Shown here: piece after piece, positions 39,028-50,371 of the stretch
Layout of the letters: every line of letters starts with the position of its first letter
How positions within the stretch are numbered: position 1 is the stretch's first letter
Source of the DNA: Ottelia alismoides
Taxonomy: Eukaryota; Streptophyta; Magnoliopsida; Alismatales; Hydrocharitaceae
Length of the DNA stretch: 64,000 nucleotides
Assembly (NCBI GenBank): GCA_037367405.1
Contig: JAZKJV010003278.1
Span: forward strand, 729,431 to 793,430
Reading direction: 5' to 3'
Position numbers and translations under genes: made by a program
The notes under the pieces: generated by a model
What the model was told of the DNA's origin: nothing
Database searches by the model: none
What the model saw: the letters and a program-made list of their open reading frames with translations, nothing else

Positions 39028-40075
39028 TCATACAAAATGAATAGGAGCAATGTCAACGATCAGCGGATCATGATCAAGATATGGCTTCAGGCGCTGACCG
39101 TTAACTCGAAAGGTGGAATCAGATGACAACTCAGATATATCAATGCTTCTGTTGTCATGCACTTTTCTGAACAAGTATGATCCCTTGCATTTGCTTTATA
39201 ATTTCCCTGGAAATAATCTCAATCTTGCATCAAATAGACATACTCTTTGGTTCAGCTCAAACTGTTTATGGCTGATGTGAGAATCATGCCATATCTTTAC
39301 TCTATCCTTATACTGTAGGCTACTTGAGAAGCTTGTGTCTCTCAACTCCTCCATGGCTTCCAATTCTACTTTCCATTGATCTCTGACACTCATGGGATCC
39401 AATAGTAGCTCTGTAACTGCCCAAAGTGGCTTGTGCTTGATCTCCACTGGTAAGTGTCATGGCTTGCCATAAACGAGCCGAAAGCGAGATGTGCCCAAAG
39501 GTGTCTTGAAGTTAGTCCTATAGGCTCACAAGACTGAGTCCAAAAGCTGTGACCAATCCTTTCGGTCCGGGTAGACAACCTTCTGCAAAATAGTCTTGAT
39601 CTCCCTATTCGAAACTTCAGTAAGACCATTAGTCTGAGGATGATATGGAGTGGCAACTAGATGTTCAATGTTGAACTCATTAGCAAGGGTTACCTTATCA
39701 ATGATAAAATGAGTCCCCCCATTAGAAAACAAGACTCTAGATACCCCAAACCTTGAAATGATATTTTTCCTCAAAAATTTGCAAACAGTCTTAACATCTG
39801 CAGCTCGGGCGGGGATGGCTTCAATTGAATGACTAACATAATCCACAGCAAGCAGAATGTACTCAAACCCCAGACTTTTAAGGAATGGACCCATGAAATC
39901 GATGCACCATGTGTCAAAAACCTTACAAAAGTGAATGGGCTGCATCAGCATCATATCACGCTGTCGACAAGTGCCCATCCTCTGACAGTAAGTGAACTCT
40001 TCATGAATTCATGTGAATCCTTGAAGAGCGTAGGCCACCAAAGGTTGGATTGGAGAATTTTCTTTGGTGTTTGTC
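39028..40075 (-). pseudogene. Integrase (copy D)
   Basis: Read on the minus strand: zinc-finger remnant, then WCIDFMGPF (first catalytic Asp), VSRVLFSNGGTHF where the second Asp is replaced by Asn, and HPQTNGLTEVSNREIKTILQ (Glu kept), in a 150-residue open frame at 39526-39978. The C-terminal part includes WHDSHISHKQFE and LFPGKL, and the polyprotein ends VNGQRLKPYLDHDP then VDIAPIHFV and a stop at 39028. The D-to-N change and the shifts near 39500 make it inactive. Confidence 0.85.
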
Positions 40076-40369
40076 TCCTAGAGTGATGTCCTCCTTCCTC
40101 AAGCTTGAGGAAGTAGGTGAGGACATTGTGGTGCTCCTGAGGAATACATCGATGCCAGACACTATCCCCTTCATGGTAAAGGATGGGATTCTCCCAATGG
40201 TACGACTTGGCCTTCGCAAGGAAGGTCTCATGTCGTTATCTGGGCCAACCATGTGGATCCTTCTTGGCAACTAGATAGTTCACAATGTAATCATACCATG
40301 GAAGAGAGGTGATAACAAGAATGGCCTCGTCTAGGAAGGTCTCTGCGATAGGTGTGATCTGCTTTGAAT

Positions 40370-40850
40370 CCTCAAGATGCACTAATGGGAGAGATGATCT
40401 GACACAACATTATTGACTCCAGGTTTATCCTTAATCTCTATATCAAACACCTATAGTAGAAGGATCCATCTGGTCAATCTAGCTTCGGCCTCCTTCTTTT
40501 CCATGAGATATCAAATGACGGAGTGATCTGTGTACATAGTCACTCTAGATCCAAGAATGTAAGATCAAAACCTATCCAGAGCGAAAACTATAGATAGCAT
40601 CTCCTTCTCTATCACAGTGTAGTTCTGTTGAGAGGCATCCAAAGTCCGGCTAGTGTAGTTAATGGAAAAAGGCAATCCATCCCTCCTTTGTCCAAGAACA
40701 TCCCCTATGGCAGAATGAGAGGCATCCGACATGATCTCGAATGGGAGAGACCAATCAGGTGGCTAAAGGACAGGAGCCTGCACAACTAATCCCTTGAGTC
40801 TCAAATGTCGTAAGATACTTATCATCTATAATGAACTCAGTGTCTTTCGT
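40370..40850 (-). pseudogene. RNase H (copy D)
   Basis: Minus-strand words in order are MSDASHSAIGDVLGQRRDG, IEKEMLSIVFALD, SYILGSRVTMYTDHS and VVSDHLSH. They include all four acidic positions of gypsy RNase H (Asp in SDAS, Glu in EKEM, Asp in TDH, Asp in SDH). The enzyme degrades RNA in the RNA/DNA hybrid. In-frame stops (for example before SYILG) still disrupt the frame. Confidence 0.75.
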
Positions 40851-41894
40851 TAGCAGATCAGTAAGCAGTTGGGCAATATGACTAAAGTCCTATATAAACC
40901 ATCGGTAAAAACCGACATACCCCAAAAAAGACTACAAATATCGTAAATCGGATGGTGGATTGAGTTTCTTGATGATATTTACCTTGGTCGGATCGACCTC
41001 CATGCCCTAGTTGGAGGTGATGTGACCAAGGATCGTCCCCTTAGTCATCATGAAATGACAATTCTCCCAAGATAGAACAAGGTTGACCTCTATGCAACGT
41101 TGAAGTACTCGATCTAGGCAGTCAAGATAAGCATCTAACCCATCTCCATAGACCGAAAATTCATCCATGAAGACCTTTAAATATTCGCCCACCATGTCCG
41201 AGAAGATGGAAATCATGCACCTTTGAAATGTAGCCGAGGCATTACATAAACCAAAGGGCATCCGTCTAAAGCATACGTTCCTAATGGGCATGTGAACGTC
41301 ATTTTCTCCTGGTCTTCGGGCACTATACCCATCTGTTTGTACCCCGAATACCCGTCAAGAAAATAGTAGTGACTCTTCACATCTAACCTCTCGATAATTT
41401 GATTGTAGCGGAAAATGATCCTTCTTGGTTGCCTGATTCAATCGTCTGTAGTCCACACAAACCCTCCAAGAAGTGGGTACTCGAGTTGCTATCTCCTCTC
41501 CAGACTCGCTCACAACTGTGGTGATACCCGTATTCTTGGGTACCACATGCAATGGACTAACCCATCTGGAGTCAGAAATGGGGTAAATAAAATCGGTGCA
41601 CCACCACTTAGATATTTCCTTCAAGACCATATCTTGAAGATTCAGGTTCATCCTTAGCTGGAACAAACGTGATGGCTTGGCGTCCTCTTCAAGATAGATG
41701 TGGTGGGAGCATAGGGCCGGACTTATCCCTTGAAGATCAGCTACACGCCATACTATTGCCTTGTGATTTCTTTCAAGAACCTCCATCAAACGAGATTCTT
41801 GGTCTTCAGTCAAATCTGCTGGGATAATGACTTGGAACATCTCAGGCTCACCCGCAAGGAACCTATACTTCATGCTCTGTGACAAGGTCTTCAA
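40851..41894 (-). pseudogene. Reverse transcriptase (copy D)
   Basis: An open frame at 41355-41894 (179 codons) covers the RT N-terminus: LMEVLERNHKAIVWRVADLQ, GISPALCSHHIYLEED, EISKWWCTDFIYPISDSRWV, SPLHVVPKNTGI and RVCVDYRRLNQATKKDHFP. A second frame (41007-41291) has RRMPFGLCNASATFQRCM and VFMDEFSVYGDG, where active enzymes have the double Asp (FMDD); the second Asp is now Glu. GHITSN and the thumb follow. The VVPKNxGI and FxYPISDS style is Athila/Tat-like. Confidence 0.9.
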
Positions 41895-42439
41895 TTAATG
41901 ATAAGTAGGATCTGGCAAATATGGCCTCTGAAACGTCTACGTGAAGGCTACCAAATCTACGTGTGAGAACTCTCGCCGAATCTGCGAATCCGACGAAGAC
42001 GGTCCTTCTAGTATATCGGTCAATGATACTGGCTCATCTCCGTCACACATGTGGGCTCTTTGGACACTAGACATGGTAAGTAGTCATCAAAGTCCTGCCA
42101 ATCAAAATCAATGTCTAATCCGAGGGATCTGAATCAGAACCACATGAAATAAAATCTGTTTCGCTACCTCGATCGCAATCATCTGCCTCTAAGGTGACCT
42201 GTGCCATGAGTGTGCTCTCCGAACTCTCATTAGCCATCAACTGTAACTCTGTAGTGTCTGAAGGTGTGACAAGAGCTCATGATGATGGATCCGCCAAAAC
42301 TGCTTCATCATCTGTAATCACAAAATCACACTCCTAGTGGACGTTTAGCTCTACTTATGTAATTTACTCTGAGTCGGTAGTCTGCTTTGAGCAAGCTGAA
42401 TCTCTGGCTATAGTCTCCTCAATCATCTCTATTTGTACA

Positions 42440-42860
42440 CTTTCACCCTCGACGTGAAAGTATACCTTCCCGCTAGATCGGACACTTCCTTGGCTATGGC
42501 CAAGAAAGGTCGTCCTAAGATGATGGGGTTATCAATCACTGATTCATGTATCTCCATGTCTAGTATAAGAAAGTCCATATGGATTTTCAGGCCCTGAATT
42601 GTGACAACAACACTCTTTAGTAACCCTTCGGGATCTTAACAGATCTATCAACAAACTGATGGACTTTCCTGATCTGTCTAAGAGGGACAAACTCGAATCA
42701 GTCGAGTAAGGCAGCCGAAAGGAGGCTAATCAAAGAACCGGTGTTTAATAGAGTACAATCGAACTGCTGCTCTTGAGTATGGCATCTTATATAAGGAGCT
42801 CCTACATCTGGTCTTTTGGCTGAGAATCGATTCTGAATAGCAAAGCAGTTGGCACGAGTG
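42440..42860 (-). pseudogene. Aspartic protease (copy D)
   Basis: TLLNTGSLISLLSAALLD (in frame 42698-42922) occupies the protease active site but with Asn in place of the catalytic Asp (NTG for DTG/DSG). Downstream, the minus strand gives MDFLILDMEIHESV and NPIILGRPFLAIAKEV, the flap and core. A frame break separates them. Confidence 0.75.
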
Positions 42861-43226
42861 AGCACATGGATCTCTACATTATGGTTCCTCTTCTTCATGT
42901 GGATGGTGGTCTTCTCTCTCAAGTTCTTCTAGAAAAGAGGGATGTGCTCAAGTGCCTCCTAAAGAGTCAGTTGTATCTAGAATCTATCTATTATCTACTT
43001 GTTGAAAACTATCTGGTTCTTCTTTTTAGGATTTTATTTTTTTGATCCCTTTCCTAAGCAGAGTGCTTGAGGGAAGGGGATGGGAGGACCCTCTCCAGAA
43101 AGATGAGGGTCAGGCATTGGTTCTTGTGCATGCAATATGCTAGAATCCATGCAAAGATCATCATGCATAGCAGATAGACCGCGGGAAATACAGAAACCTT
43201 TCCTTTATTCATATTTTTTATTTTTG

Positions 43227-43514
43227 TTATTTTTCCATTTTTTGTATTTTTCTATAAGAATCCTCAGGTACAAAGTGAGTCAACGCAGCAGAAGGAAACT
43301 TTGTGGCATCAGTACCACCGACAACATCTGAACTTGCGGCATCAGTATCGCACTCTGGCCTGGCACATGGAATCTTGATGGCATCTGCACCACCATCTGC
43401 AACTAGGAATACGACAGCCTCAGTACCATCATCTGGATCAACATCCTTCGTGGCTTCAGCACCACCGTCATCATCATGGTGAGCGGCAATAGTACCACTC
43501 CCATCCTCATCCAA
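43227..43514 (-). pseudogene. Acidic GGTDAT-repeat segment between Gag and protease (copy D)
   Basis: A 95-codon frame rich in Asp, Gly and Ala with repeated DGGAEAT, DGTEAV, DGGADAI, VGGTDAT words about 12-18 residues apart, ending in a basic SYRKIQKMEK. The same design is in copy A at 56558-57019, so it is a true part of the polyprotein. No function is known to me for it. Confidence 0.7.
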
Positions 43515-43852
43515 TGCCTTGGAATCTATGTCAAGATGTCGTTCACATGAGTCATCGTCGGCTGGCTTCCTACCCTCCTAAGTGTCATAAAATCAAAATC
43601 AAATATAGAAGAAGAAGAAGAAGTATAATCCAAAATATCACTAGGAGTGGTGGTCTCTGTAAATTGTACCTGCTCAGATTTCCTCTTCAGATTGTTCGTA
43701 TTGATTCGATCTGAGCGGGTATGGCAGCCTTGCCCTTTATTATCTCCCTCATCTCCAGTTGGAACTCGTCCATTTCTTGCATGAAGGAGGCATGCTAATC
43801 AGATAGCAAGTGAGCGAGGTCATCGAGGGTCGGGTTCTCATAAACTGGTCGG
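43515..43852 (-). pseudogene. Gag C-terminal remnant (copy D)
   Basis: Parallels 57020-57295 of copy A: both contain, on the plus strand, CCTTGCCCTTTAT and GGGT/CCGGGTT...TCATA at corresponding positions. Stops occur in all minus frames. Homology ends at about 43852, where copy B LTR sequence takes over. Confidence 0.6.
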
Positions 43853-45937
43853 ATGTTTAGGACCTCCCCTAAAAGAACAGGAATGAACCTGGCCGTGTCC
43901 GAGCTCCGATCACTGATGAAGCGCATCTCTGGTCACCCCCTTGGTTGCAGAAGGTCTCCAATCACGCTTGGGGAAGTCCTCGATCGAAAAGCGGCACCAA
44001 AATGGCCTGATGAGTTCTGACGCACCGTTGCACGATCAAGGGACGTGGCTGACTCCAGGTACCAGGTTTTCAGCAAAATCACCCCCTTGGGGGTCCTTTG
44101 GGCTCCAGGTCCTGCAAATAAAAGTCACGTTAGAAAATCGAGGGTCCTAGGAGTCCTTATTTAGTGGAATGGAGTGACAGATGGCGCGGGAATGGATCTC
44201 TAGTGAATGGCAGGGGAGGGAGAGCGAGTATCTCGTTCTTTGCAACAACGAGGTGGATGGGGGTGCCTGGGGCATGGAGAAGCATCAGGGAGGAGTTATG
44301 GGGCGTCAGGTGTGGCGGACACAGGCAGAGCACGGAGAACGAGGTTCACCAGAGCAAGCTCTCGTGAATATCAAAGATACGATTTATAGCTAGGATCCTT
44401 AATTAAAAGATAAGATAGGTGAACCTATGAGTAAATCTATGCTAACAAGGAAAGAAAAAAAACCCTCACCGGCTGGAGAACCGGGAAGAGACTCTCGTCG
44501 GCGGCGCTCCGGCAGAGAAGGTGGACCGGCTCGATTCGACACCCACGCAGATGCCTGGAGGTTGGGATCGACTCTTGCTGTCACCAGGAGGATCTTTGAT
44601 GACCTAGGTTTTGGATTTGAAGTTGGAAGAGCGATTAGCGAAGCGAAATGGTGAAAAGGTCAGCTGCGAAAAAATCGAAAAGAGGGGTGAAAACCAAGGT
44701 TCTGACAAGCAGCAAAGGTTGGTCAGAGAGTTGATCATCGGTCAACTCTCCGACGCTCATGGTTGGTCCACGTGGACCAACCAGGAAAAAGCCCTTGAAA
44801 AAATATTTCAAAAATCGATTAAAAATAGTAATCGATTTTATTAATTTTAGGTTATAAATTAAAAAATCTTTATTTTTTCTGAATTATTTTGTTATGATTT
44901 TTATTTATTTTTTTAAGGTCTATAATTACAAATTACTTTTGAGGGCCATATATAGGTATATTTATCTATGTATTTAAGTATTTTATTTTTATTATATAAT
45001 TTTGATTTTATTAATTTAGTTTATTATTTTATATATTTATAACTTAATTTTATGCACTTAAATATATTTTTATGTTATTTTTCTGATATATTATATACAC
45101 ATAAATAAATAGATGTATTATCTATATATGTATAGATATAGGTATTTTACCTATGTATTTGATTCAAGTATTTTATTTTTAATGTTTTCTTTTTATTTTT
45201 ACTTTAGTTTAAATATGCACATATATTATAAATAATATTTACAAAAATAAAAATTATAAAATTATAAAAATAATTATTAATAAATAAAATGAATATTTTC
45301 ATCGATGTAACTATACAATAGGGGTCCAAAACCTAACTTTCACATCGTCACTCCAAAAAGTAAGAAACCGCCTTCATTAAATCGATTATTAAAAGTTATA
45401 TACCATTAAAGGTGATTTTGATATATTTTGAGTTTTTATTTGAGAGATATGGGTTTGGGAAGTTGGGATTTTGGAAATTTATTTTGACCGTAACTTTTTA
45501 TCTGTACACTATTTTTGTATGAAATCAATTTTGTATTTTTCTATATTTTATTATCTATAACTTTCATATACAAAGTTTCTTTATTTGAAGTATAAAAAGG
45601 GAACTAAAATTAAGTCCCAAAAATGAAGGAAAATGAATAATAAAAAGGGATTTTAATTGGATTATGGCCCTTATCTCCCCCTACTTTATTTCTTATCGAC
45701 CTAGTCATCGAGATGCCTAGGTCTCTGAGTTTAGCGTCATAAAATATCTAAAATGTTTTATTATTTTTATTTTCTTTTCTTAATTCTATGATTTTGACAT
45801 TGAAAACTATATTTTATACACTATTTACACAATAATGCATGAATGTTAAAATGCATGAATTAAGGTATTTACACGCATTTGCTAGGGTTTTTAAGGCCAA
45901 AATGATAGAATATAGGTGATGAAATGGAGAGTCATCA
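43853..45937 (-). repeat. 3' LTR of copy B, truncated in R/U5
   Basis: The high end TCATCA (45932-45937) is followed by PPT CCCCCTATACTT. AT-rich U3 runs down to about 44800, then a GC-rich block with GGTCAA (44740) and a TATA-like GATTTATAGC (44381-44390; on the minus strand GCTATAAATC). About 1 kb of the family LTR end is missing at the fusion with copy D. Plus-strand frames at 43941-44844 overlap each other and are not conserved in other copies. Confidence 0.65.
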
Positions 45938-48250
45938 CCCCCTATACTTGCCTTTGCTAGTCCCTAGCAAACACTTATGCAATAAGTGCCAAAAAGGAAA
46001 AATAAAGAATTGAAAAAGAAAGAAATTGGATTAATGTTTAATTATCAAACTTGTCTTCACAAATCAAAGTTTGGAGCTTAAGTCGGACCTTCGAAATTTT
46101 AGTGTGGGCAGAACTTTAATGGGAATCAGATTTGAAATCTAACAGCCTTCGAGAATCCCAAAACTCTGCTCAAGTCTCCTTGATAGCCCGGTCAGAATAC
46201 TTCAACTCATACGCAAACCCTTATGACTATGAATCCGACTCGGTACAGTGTAGGTGATAGTGGCTCCTCCCAACTAAATTAACAAAGAGACTGACTTCTC
46301 CAGCATGACAACCTGGTGATTCCCCAATCCGGTAGCTCCTTCTTTGAGGAGTGGGGTATTCCCTTCTAAGTTCAAGTGACAACCAGCTCAATAGGAGGGG
46401 GTGAAGAGAAGAATGGACGGTAGCCAGTGGAGCTACCTATCCTAGGATGCAAGATCAGTTAGTCAATTCATCCAGCTGCAGGCTCACATTAGTTGACTTT
46501 GAAGCTCAAACTTTCTTACATATTTATACCCCGGCAGTAATTTTATTTTTCACTCAGGCCTATCCACTTATTTGGAGTTTTTGCTTTTTTAAATACTATG
46601 TTCAACACCATTTACATATGAAGTTTTTCCTCTTGAGAAAGTAGACTATCCCTCTTTTAAACCATTATTGCAACCCACAATCTCCTGTCTTTAGATATCA
46701 ATGGCACTAGACGAGTTGGGGTGCACATCCCTCCCTTCCGCTTGTGTGTGTCTGAACCCGACAAATCCAATTCCCTCACCACTCCAACTGAGTTGAGCCA
46801 AGTGAAAGGTGCATGTATCCAAGTTAGGTCATTATCGACAAGAGCCATGTGTGTGCTCCGAAATACTCTACTTAGGCAGTCAAGAATCCATTGAACCAAG
46901 TCTCCCAATTCTCAAAGAATTAAGTCAACTAGACCTGAAGTTCCTCAATTCCATCTCCTATAAGGTTCCTATTATTAGGTAGATTTAAGGTCCAACCAAG
47001 CTCCAATCTTCGGATTTTACTTACATTTGTTCAGTAACCAAACTCAATCCGAAAAATGCAAATGCTATGCAAATGCTATGAAGAAAATATTTTTGTCATC
47101 CAATTTTCAAAGATTTTGAACTTTTTATGAATTTTTTAAAAGGATGATGCATATGAATTTTTGTATTTTTCAAGAAGATTTTGCAATTTTTTTGGTATTT
47201 TTTATTTTGCAAATATTTTTATGACTTTGAAAACAACAGATTTTGGATGAAAATAGGTACAAATATTTATAAGGAGATGCATCTTATATTTACAAGAATT
47301 TAGGTTTTATAAGAGGTAAGTGATCACTTTTAAAGATAAATATATACAGTTTAATAAAGAATTTTAGTGTGATGTTTATATTCCTCAAACTTAATGAAAA
47401 AGGTTTTTCAAACAAATTTTGAAAATTATAGTCCAAAATAATTTTTACAAACATTTTTTACAAACATGTAAATAAATTTGAATATCATTTTGCAAATGTT
47501 TTTCAAGCAGTATATATAGATTATCAAAATATTTTTGCAACCCCTGTACTTAGATTGAGCTATGTCCTCATAGATCAAAAAGAAAAGAGAAGACATAACT
47601 CGTACTGAGTATAGGACAGTCTAAAGAATAAATGAACGAAGAAATGATGAATGAGAAGTTGACAGTCCCCCATACTTAGGATCAAATAATCCTAAGTATA
47701 GTAGATTGTACACAAAGCATGGAGGGTCAATGGTGGGAATGACAGATTGTACTCAGACTGTCTCCCCCTATACTTAGGGTAAGGTATACCTAAGTATAAC
47801 CAAGAAGAGGAGACAATGGAGAGGATCTAAGAATGATAGAAATCGGGGTGCACCCCCCCCCCCCCCCCGATACTTAGGACAAAGCACATCCTAAATACAG
47901 AAGAATGACAAAAAGGGGCAACACCTTTTTGGTAGAAAAAGAAGATAGAAAAAGAAAAGAAGAAAAGAGATCAGAAGATAAAAGAATAAATATGAACAAC
48001 TCAGGATGCACATCCCCACTATACTTAAGATAAAGTGCATCCTAAGTGTAGAAGTGATGAAGGGGATAACACCTTGTCGATAGAGTAAGAGAGGAAAGAA
48101 TGAAAAGAAGAAAATAAGAAAAGAGAAAAGTCATTCAAAAATGTTTTGATTTGCTTTGTCTTCAATTTCCGCTACTTAAGTATTCAGCTCATCCTCATAG
48201 ATTACTTGAATGGAGTAAACGACAGACATAAATATATCATGTTCAAGATA
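45938..48250 (-). repeat. 3' non-coding region of copy B with four hairpins
   Basis: The PPT is at 45938-45949, next to an 8-bp stem TTTGCTAG/CTAGCAAA (45953-45971). A low-complexity TTTTGCAAA-like segment lies at 47050-47520. The long stem-loop starts at about 47540. Hairpins are at 47672-47699 (11 bp perfect), 47769-47798 (10 bp), about 47870-47897, and about 48019-48051. A run of 16 C lies at 47853-47868, just before the third. Other copies have three hairpins, so one was gained here. Confidence 0.8.
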
Positions 48251-49330
48251 AGGCTTCAGAAAGATATCCATTGACTACAAATGGTTGTGCGTTAGGTGAC
48301 AAACTAGATATCATTACGTTTTCATTGTCACGCACATGTCTCACTATAAACGGCCCAGTCCATTTGCTCTTCAGTTTACCTGGAAAGATCTTAATTTCAC
48401 ATCAAATAACCACACCTTCTAACCCGGCTCGAAGTATTTGCGATGGATATGCTTGTCATGGCACTTCTTAACCTTCTCCTTGTATGTCAGGCTGTTGTCG
48501 TATATATAGTCTCTGAATTCCAATAATCTATTCAGATCCACTTTTCAATTCTTCCCGGCTTTCTCAGAATCCAAATTACTGATGTTGATAGCCCATAAAG
48601 ATTTGTGAATCAGCTCAATAGGCAGATGACATGGCCTGTCATACACAAGGTGGTAGGGGGACATTCCTAAGGGTGACTTGTACGTGGTTCTGTAAGCCCA
48701 AAGAACTGAATCCAACAGTTGAGACCAGTTCTTGCGATTTGGACACACAAACTTCTGTAGAATTATATGTATCCCCTTGTTTGACCATTTATCTAAGCCA
48801 TTGGACTGTGGGTGATATGGTGAAGCCACACGATGTTCAATATATAATTCCTGAGTCAGCTTCGTCGCCTTTCTGTTTATGAAAGGGCTACCGCCATCTG
48901 ATATTAGAATTTTGGGAATCCTGAACCGTGCGATGATGTGATCTCTTAAGAATCGACAGACAGTCCGACTGTCAGCGGTTCGGGTGGGAATAGCCTCCAC
49001 CCAGTGACTCACATAGTCGACATCAAGCAGAATGTATTCATAGCCCTGGCTGTTCTGATATGGGCCCGTATGGTCGATGCCCCAAAAGTCGAAGACGTCT
49101 GATATCTGAATGAACTTCAGAGGCATCGTGTCTCTCATTCCTATGGTTCCGCCCATCTTCTGGTAGTCAGTGCAACACTTGACATAATCTTCTACATCCT
49201 TGAATAATGTAGTCCACCAAAGATCACTCTGAAGAACCTTTGTTGCCGTTCGTCTACCTGAATGGTGTCCACCAGATTCTTGATCATGGCAAAGTGCAAG
49301 GACACTAGGAACTTCCTCCTAAGGGAGACA
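48251..49330 (-). pseudogene. Integrase (copy B), cut by copy A
   Basis: From high to low coordinate: zinc-finger region VLALCHDQESGGHHSGRRTA with LFKDVEDYVKCC (one zinc Cys changed to Tyr in CCTDYQ). A 203-codon frame (48545-49156) then gives FWGIDHTGPYQNSQG (first Asp) and PKILISDGGSPF (second Asp). In HPQSNGLDKWSNKG the catalytic Glu position holds Lys. LLDSVLWAYRTTYKSPLG follows, and below 48545 the C-terminal SKWTGPFIVRHVRDNENV and PFVVNG. Loss of the Glu predicts no strand transfer. The reading is cut at 49330 by the copy A LTR. Confidence 0.9.
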
Positions 49331-50355
49331 TGATGAGCATCCGAGCAACACAGGTTAGGAAATAAAAACAAAGGGTCATTGCGACCAAGATCACAACGCC
49401 AAAGCTCAACAAGAAAAATAGAAACCACTCAAATCAAGTAGTTAAATAAAACAATCAAAGCACTCAAATCTGTGTCAGCGATCTTCGCTGTTTATATAAC
49501 CTGATATAGCGACCAGGATCGAACTCAAGGAGCACAAGAAAACTTTGAAGTACTCGGAAGCAGACAATAAAATGCATATTTTTAGTAATTTTGAATTCTG
49601 CAAATTTTAATATTTTTAAATTAATAAGTAAAATCAAACAAGTAAGAAAACTATGCACACAATCACACCTTTTAAATTTTTATTCAGACCTAATGCTCAA
49701 AAATTCAGAATAAAAATATTTTTGTGTTTTTCAAAATATTCAAAGTTTTTAGTGATTTTTGGAGTTTTTCTAATTTTGTGTGATTTTATAAAGATAAAAC
49801 AAAAGCTAAACATGGAAACAGTGTACAGCTAGGAATATAAAATAATTTTTATTTTATTTCTATGAGTTTTTTACATGTTTAGAATAAATAAGGGGTACGG
49901 TATATATACATGCATTTTGTACAAGTGAGGAGGATTTTATTTTTTTATTTTTATTTAGTTTTTATGATTTTTATTTTCTTTTTATATTATTATTAAAACT
50001 ATATACAAGGAGGTAAAAATAATAATTAACTTTAATTTTGTCAAAAATGATTATTTATGCACATATGTAGTATGTATAACACAAAGTAGACCCTATCTCT
50101 CTCTACTTATTTTATTCTACGATTAGGTCAGTGCTTGATCTTCTCTCGGGGTTCAGGTCACTCTGTTTTTATTCTAAGAAACCTCTTCCTTTTCTTCCTT
50201 TTATCTTTTATTTTTGCACAAATACATCCTAATTATGTAATATTAACAGATGCATGCTGAATGTTATGTTATTGTTTTTATAGGTATTTACATGTTGTTA
50301 TGCCAAGATAAATAGCTAAATAAAAGAACAAAGAGTGAGAATCAGGGATTCATCA
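49331..50355 (-). repeat. 3' LTR of copy A with internal deletion
   Basis: Bounded by TGATGA (49331) and TCATCA (50350-50355). It matches 60609-61117 and then jumps at AGG (49831-49833) to match 63474-63999. The missing piece equals 61118-63476 and contains the whole GC-rich part with TATA and W-box-like motifs. Confidence 0.9.
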
Positions 50356-50356
50356 T

Positions 50357-50371
50357 GCCCCTATACTTTAT
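50357..50371 (-). other. Polypurine tract of copy A
   Basis: On the minus strand AAAGTATAGGGGCA directly precedes the LTR start TGATGA. Other copies have AAGTATAGGGGG at the same place (B at 45938, C at 9217, D at 37017). Confidence 0.75.

Larger units (their letters stand above)
34025..43852 (-). mobile_element. Ty3/gypsy copy D (5'-truncated)
   Basis: A minus-strand Athila/Tat-type copy. Going up in coordinate: 3' LTR (34025-37015), 3' non-coding region (37016-39027), integrase, RNase H, RT, protease, an acidic repeat segment and the last part of Gag. Homology to copy A ends at about 43852, in sequence matching A near 57295, so most of Gag, the leader and the 5' LTR are lost. Its low edge sits in the LTR of copy E with flank TAGGT, but the partner target-site duplication cannot be checked. 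Confidence 0.85.
43853..49330 (-). mobile_element. Ty3/gypsy copy B (interrupted by copy A)
   Basis: A minus-strand copy with a truncated LTR (43853-45937), 3' non-coding region (45938-48250) and the C-terminal two-thirds of integrase (48251-49330). It stops inside the integrase zinc-finger region where copy A begins. The upstream gag-pol part should lie to the right of 64000. The left end is fused to copy D. Confidence 0.8.

Noticed and set aside
44164..44844. Cluster of overlapping plus-strand frames in a GC-rich stretch
   Set aside because: They overlap in all three frames, are not conserved in other LTRs and sit in the R/U5 part of a minus-strand LTR.
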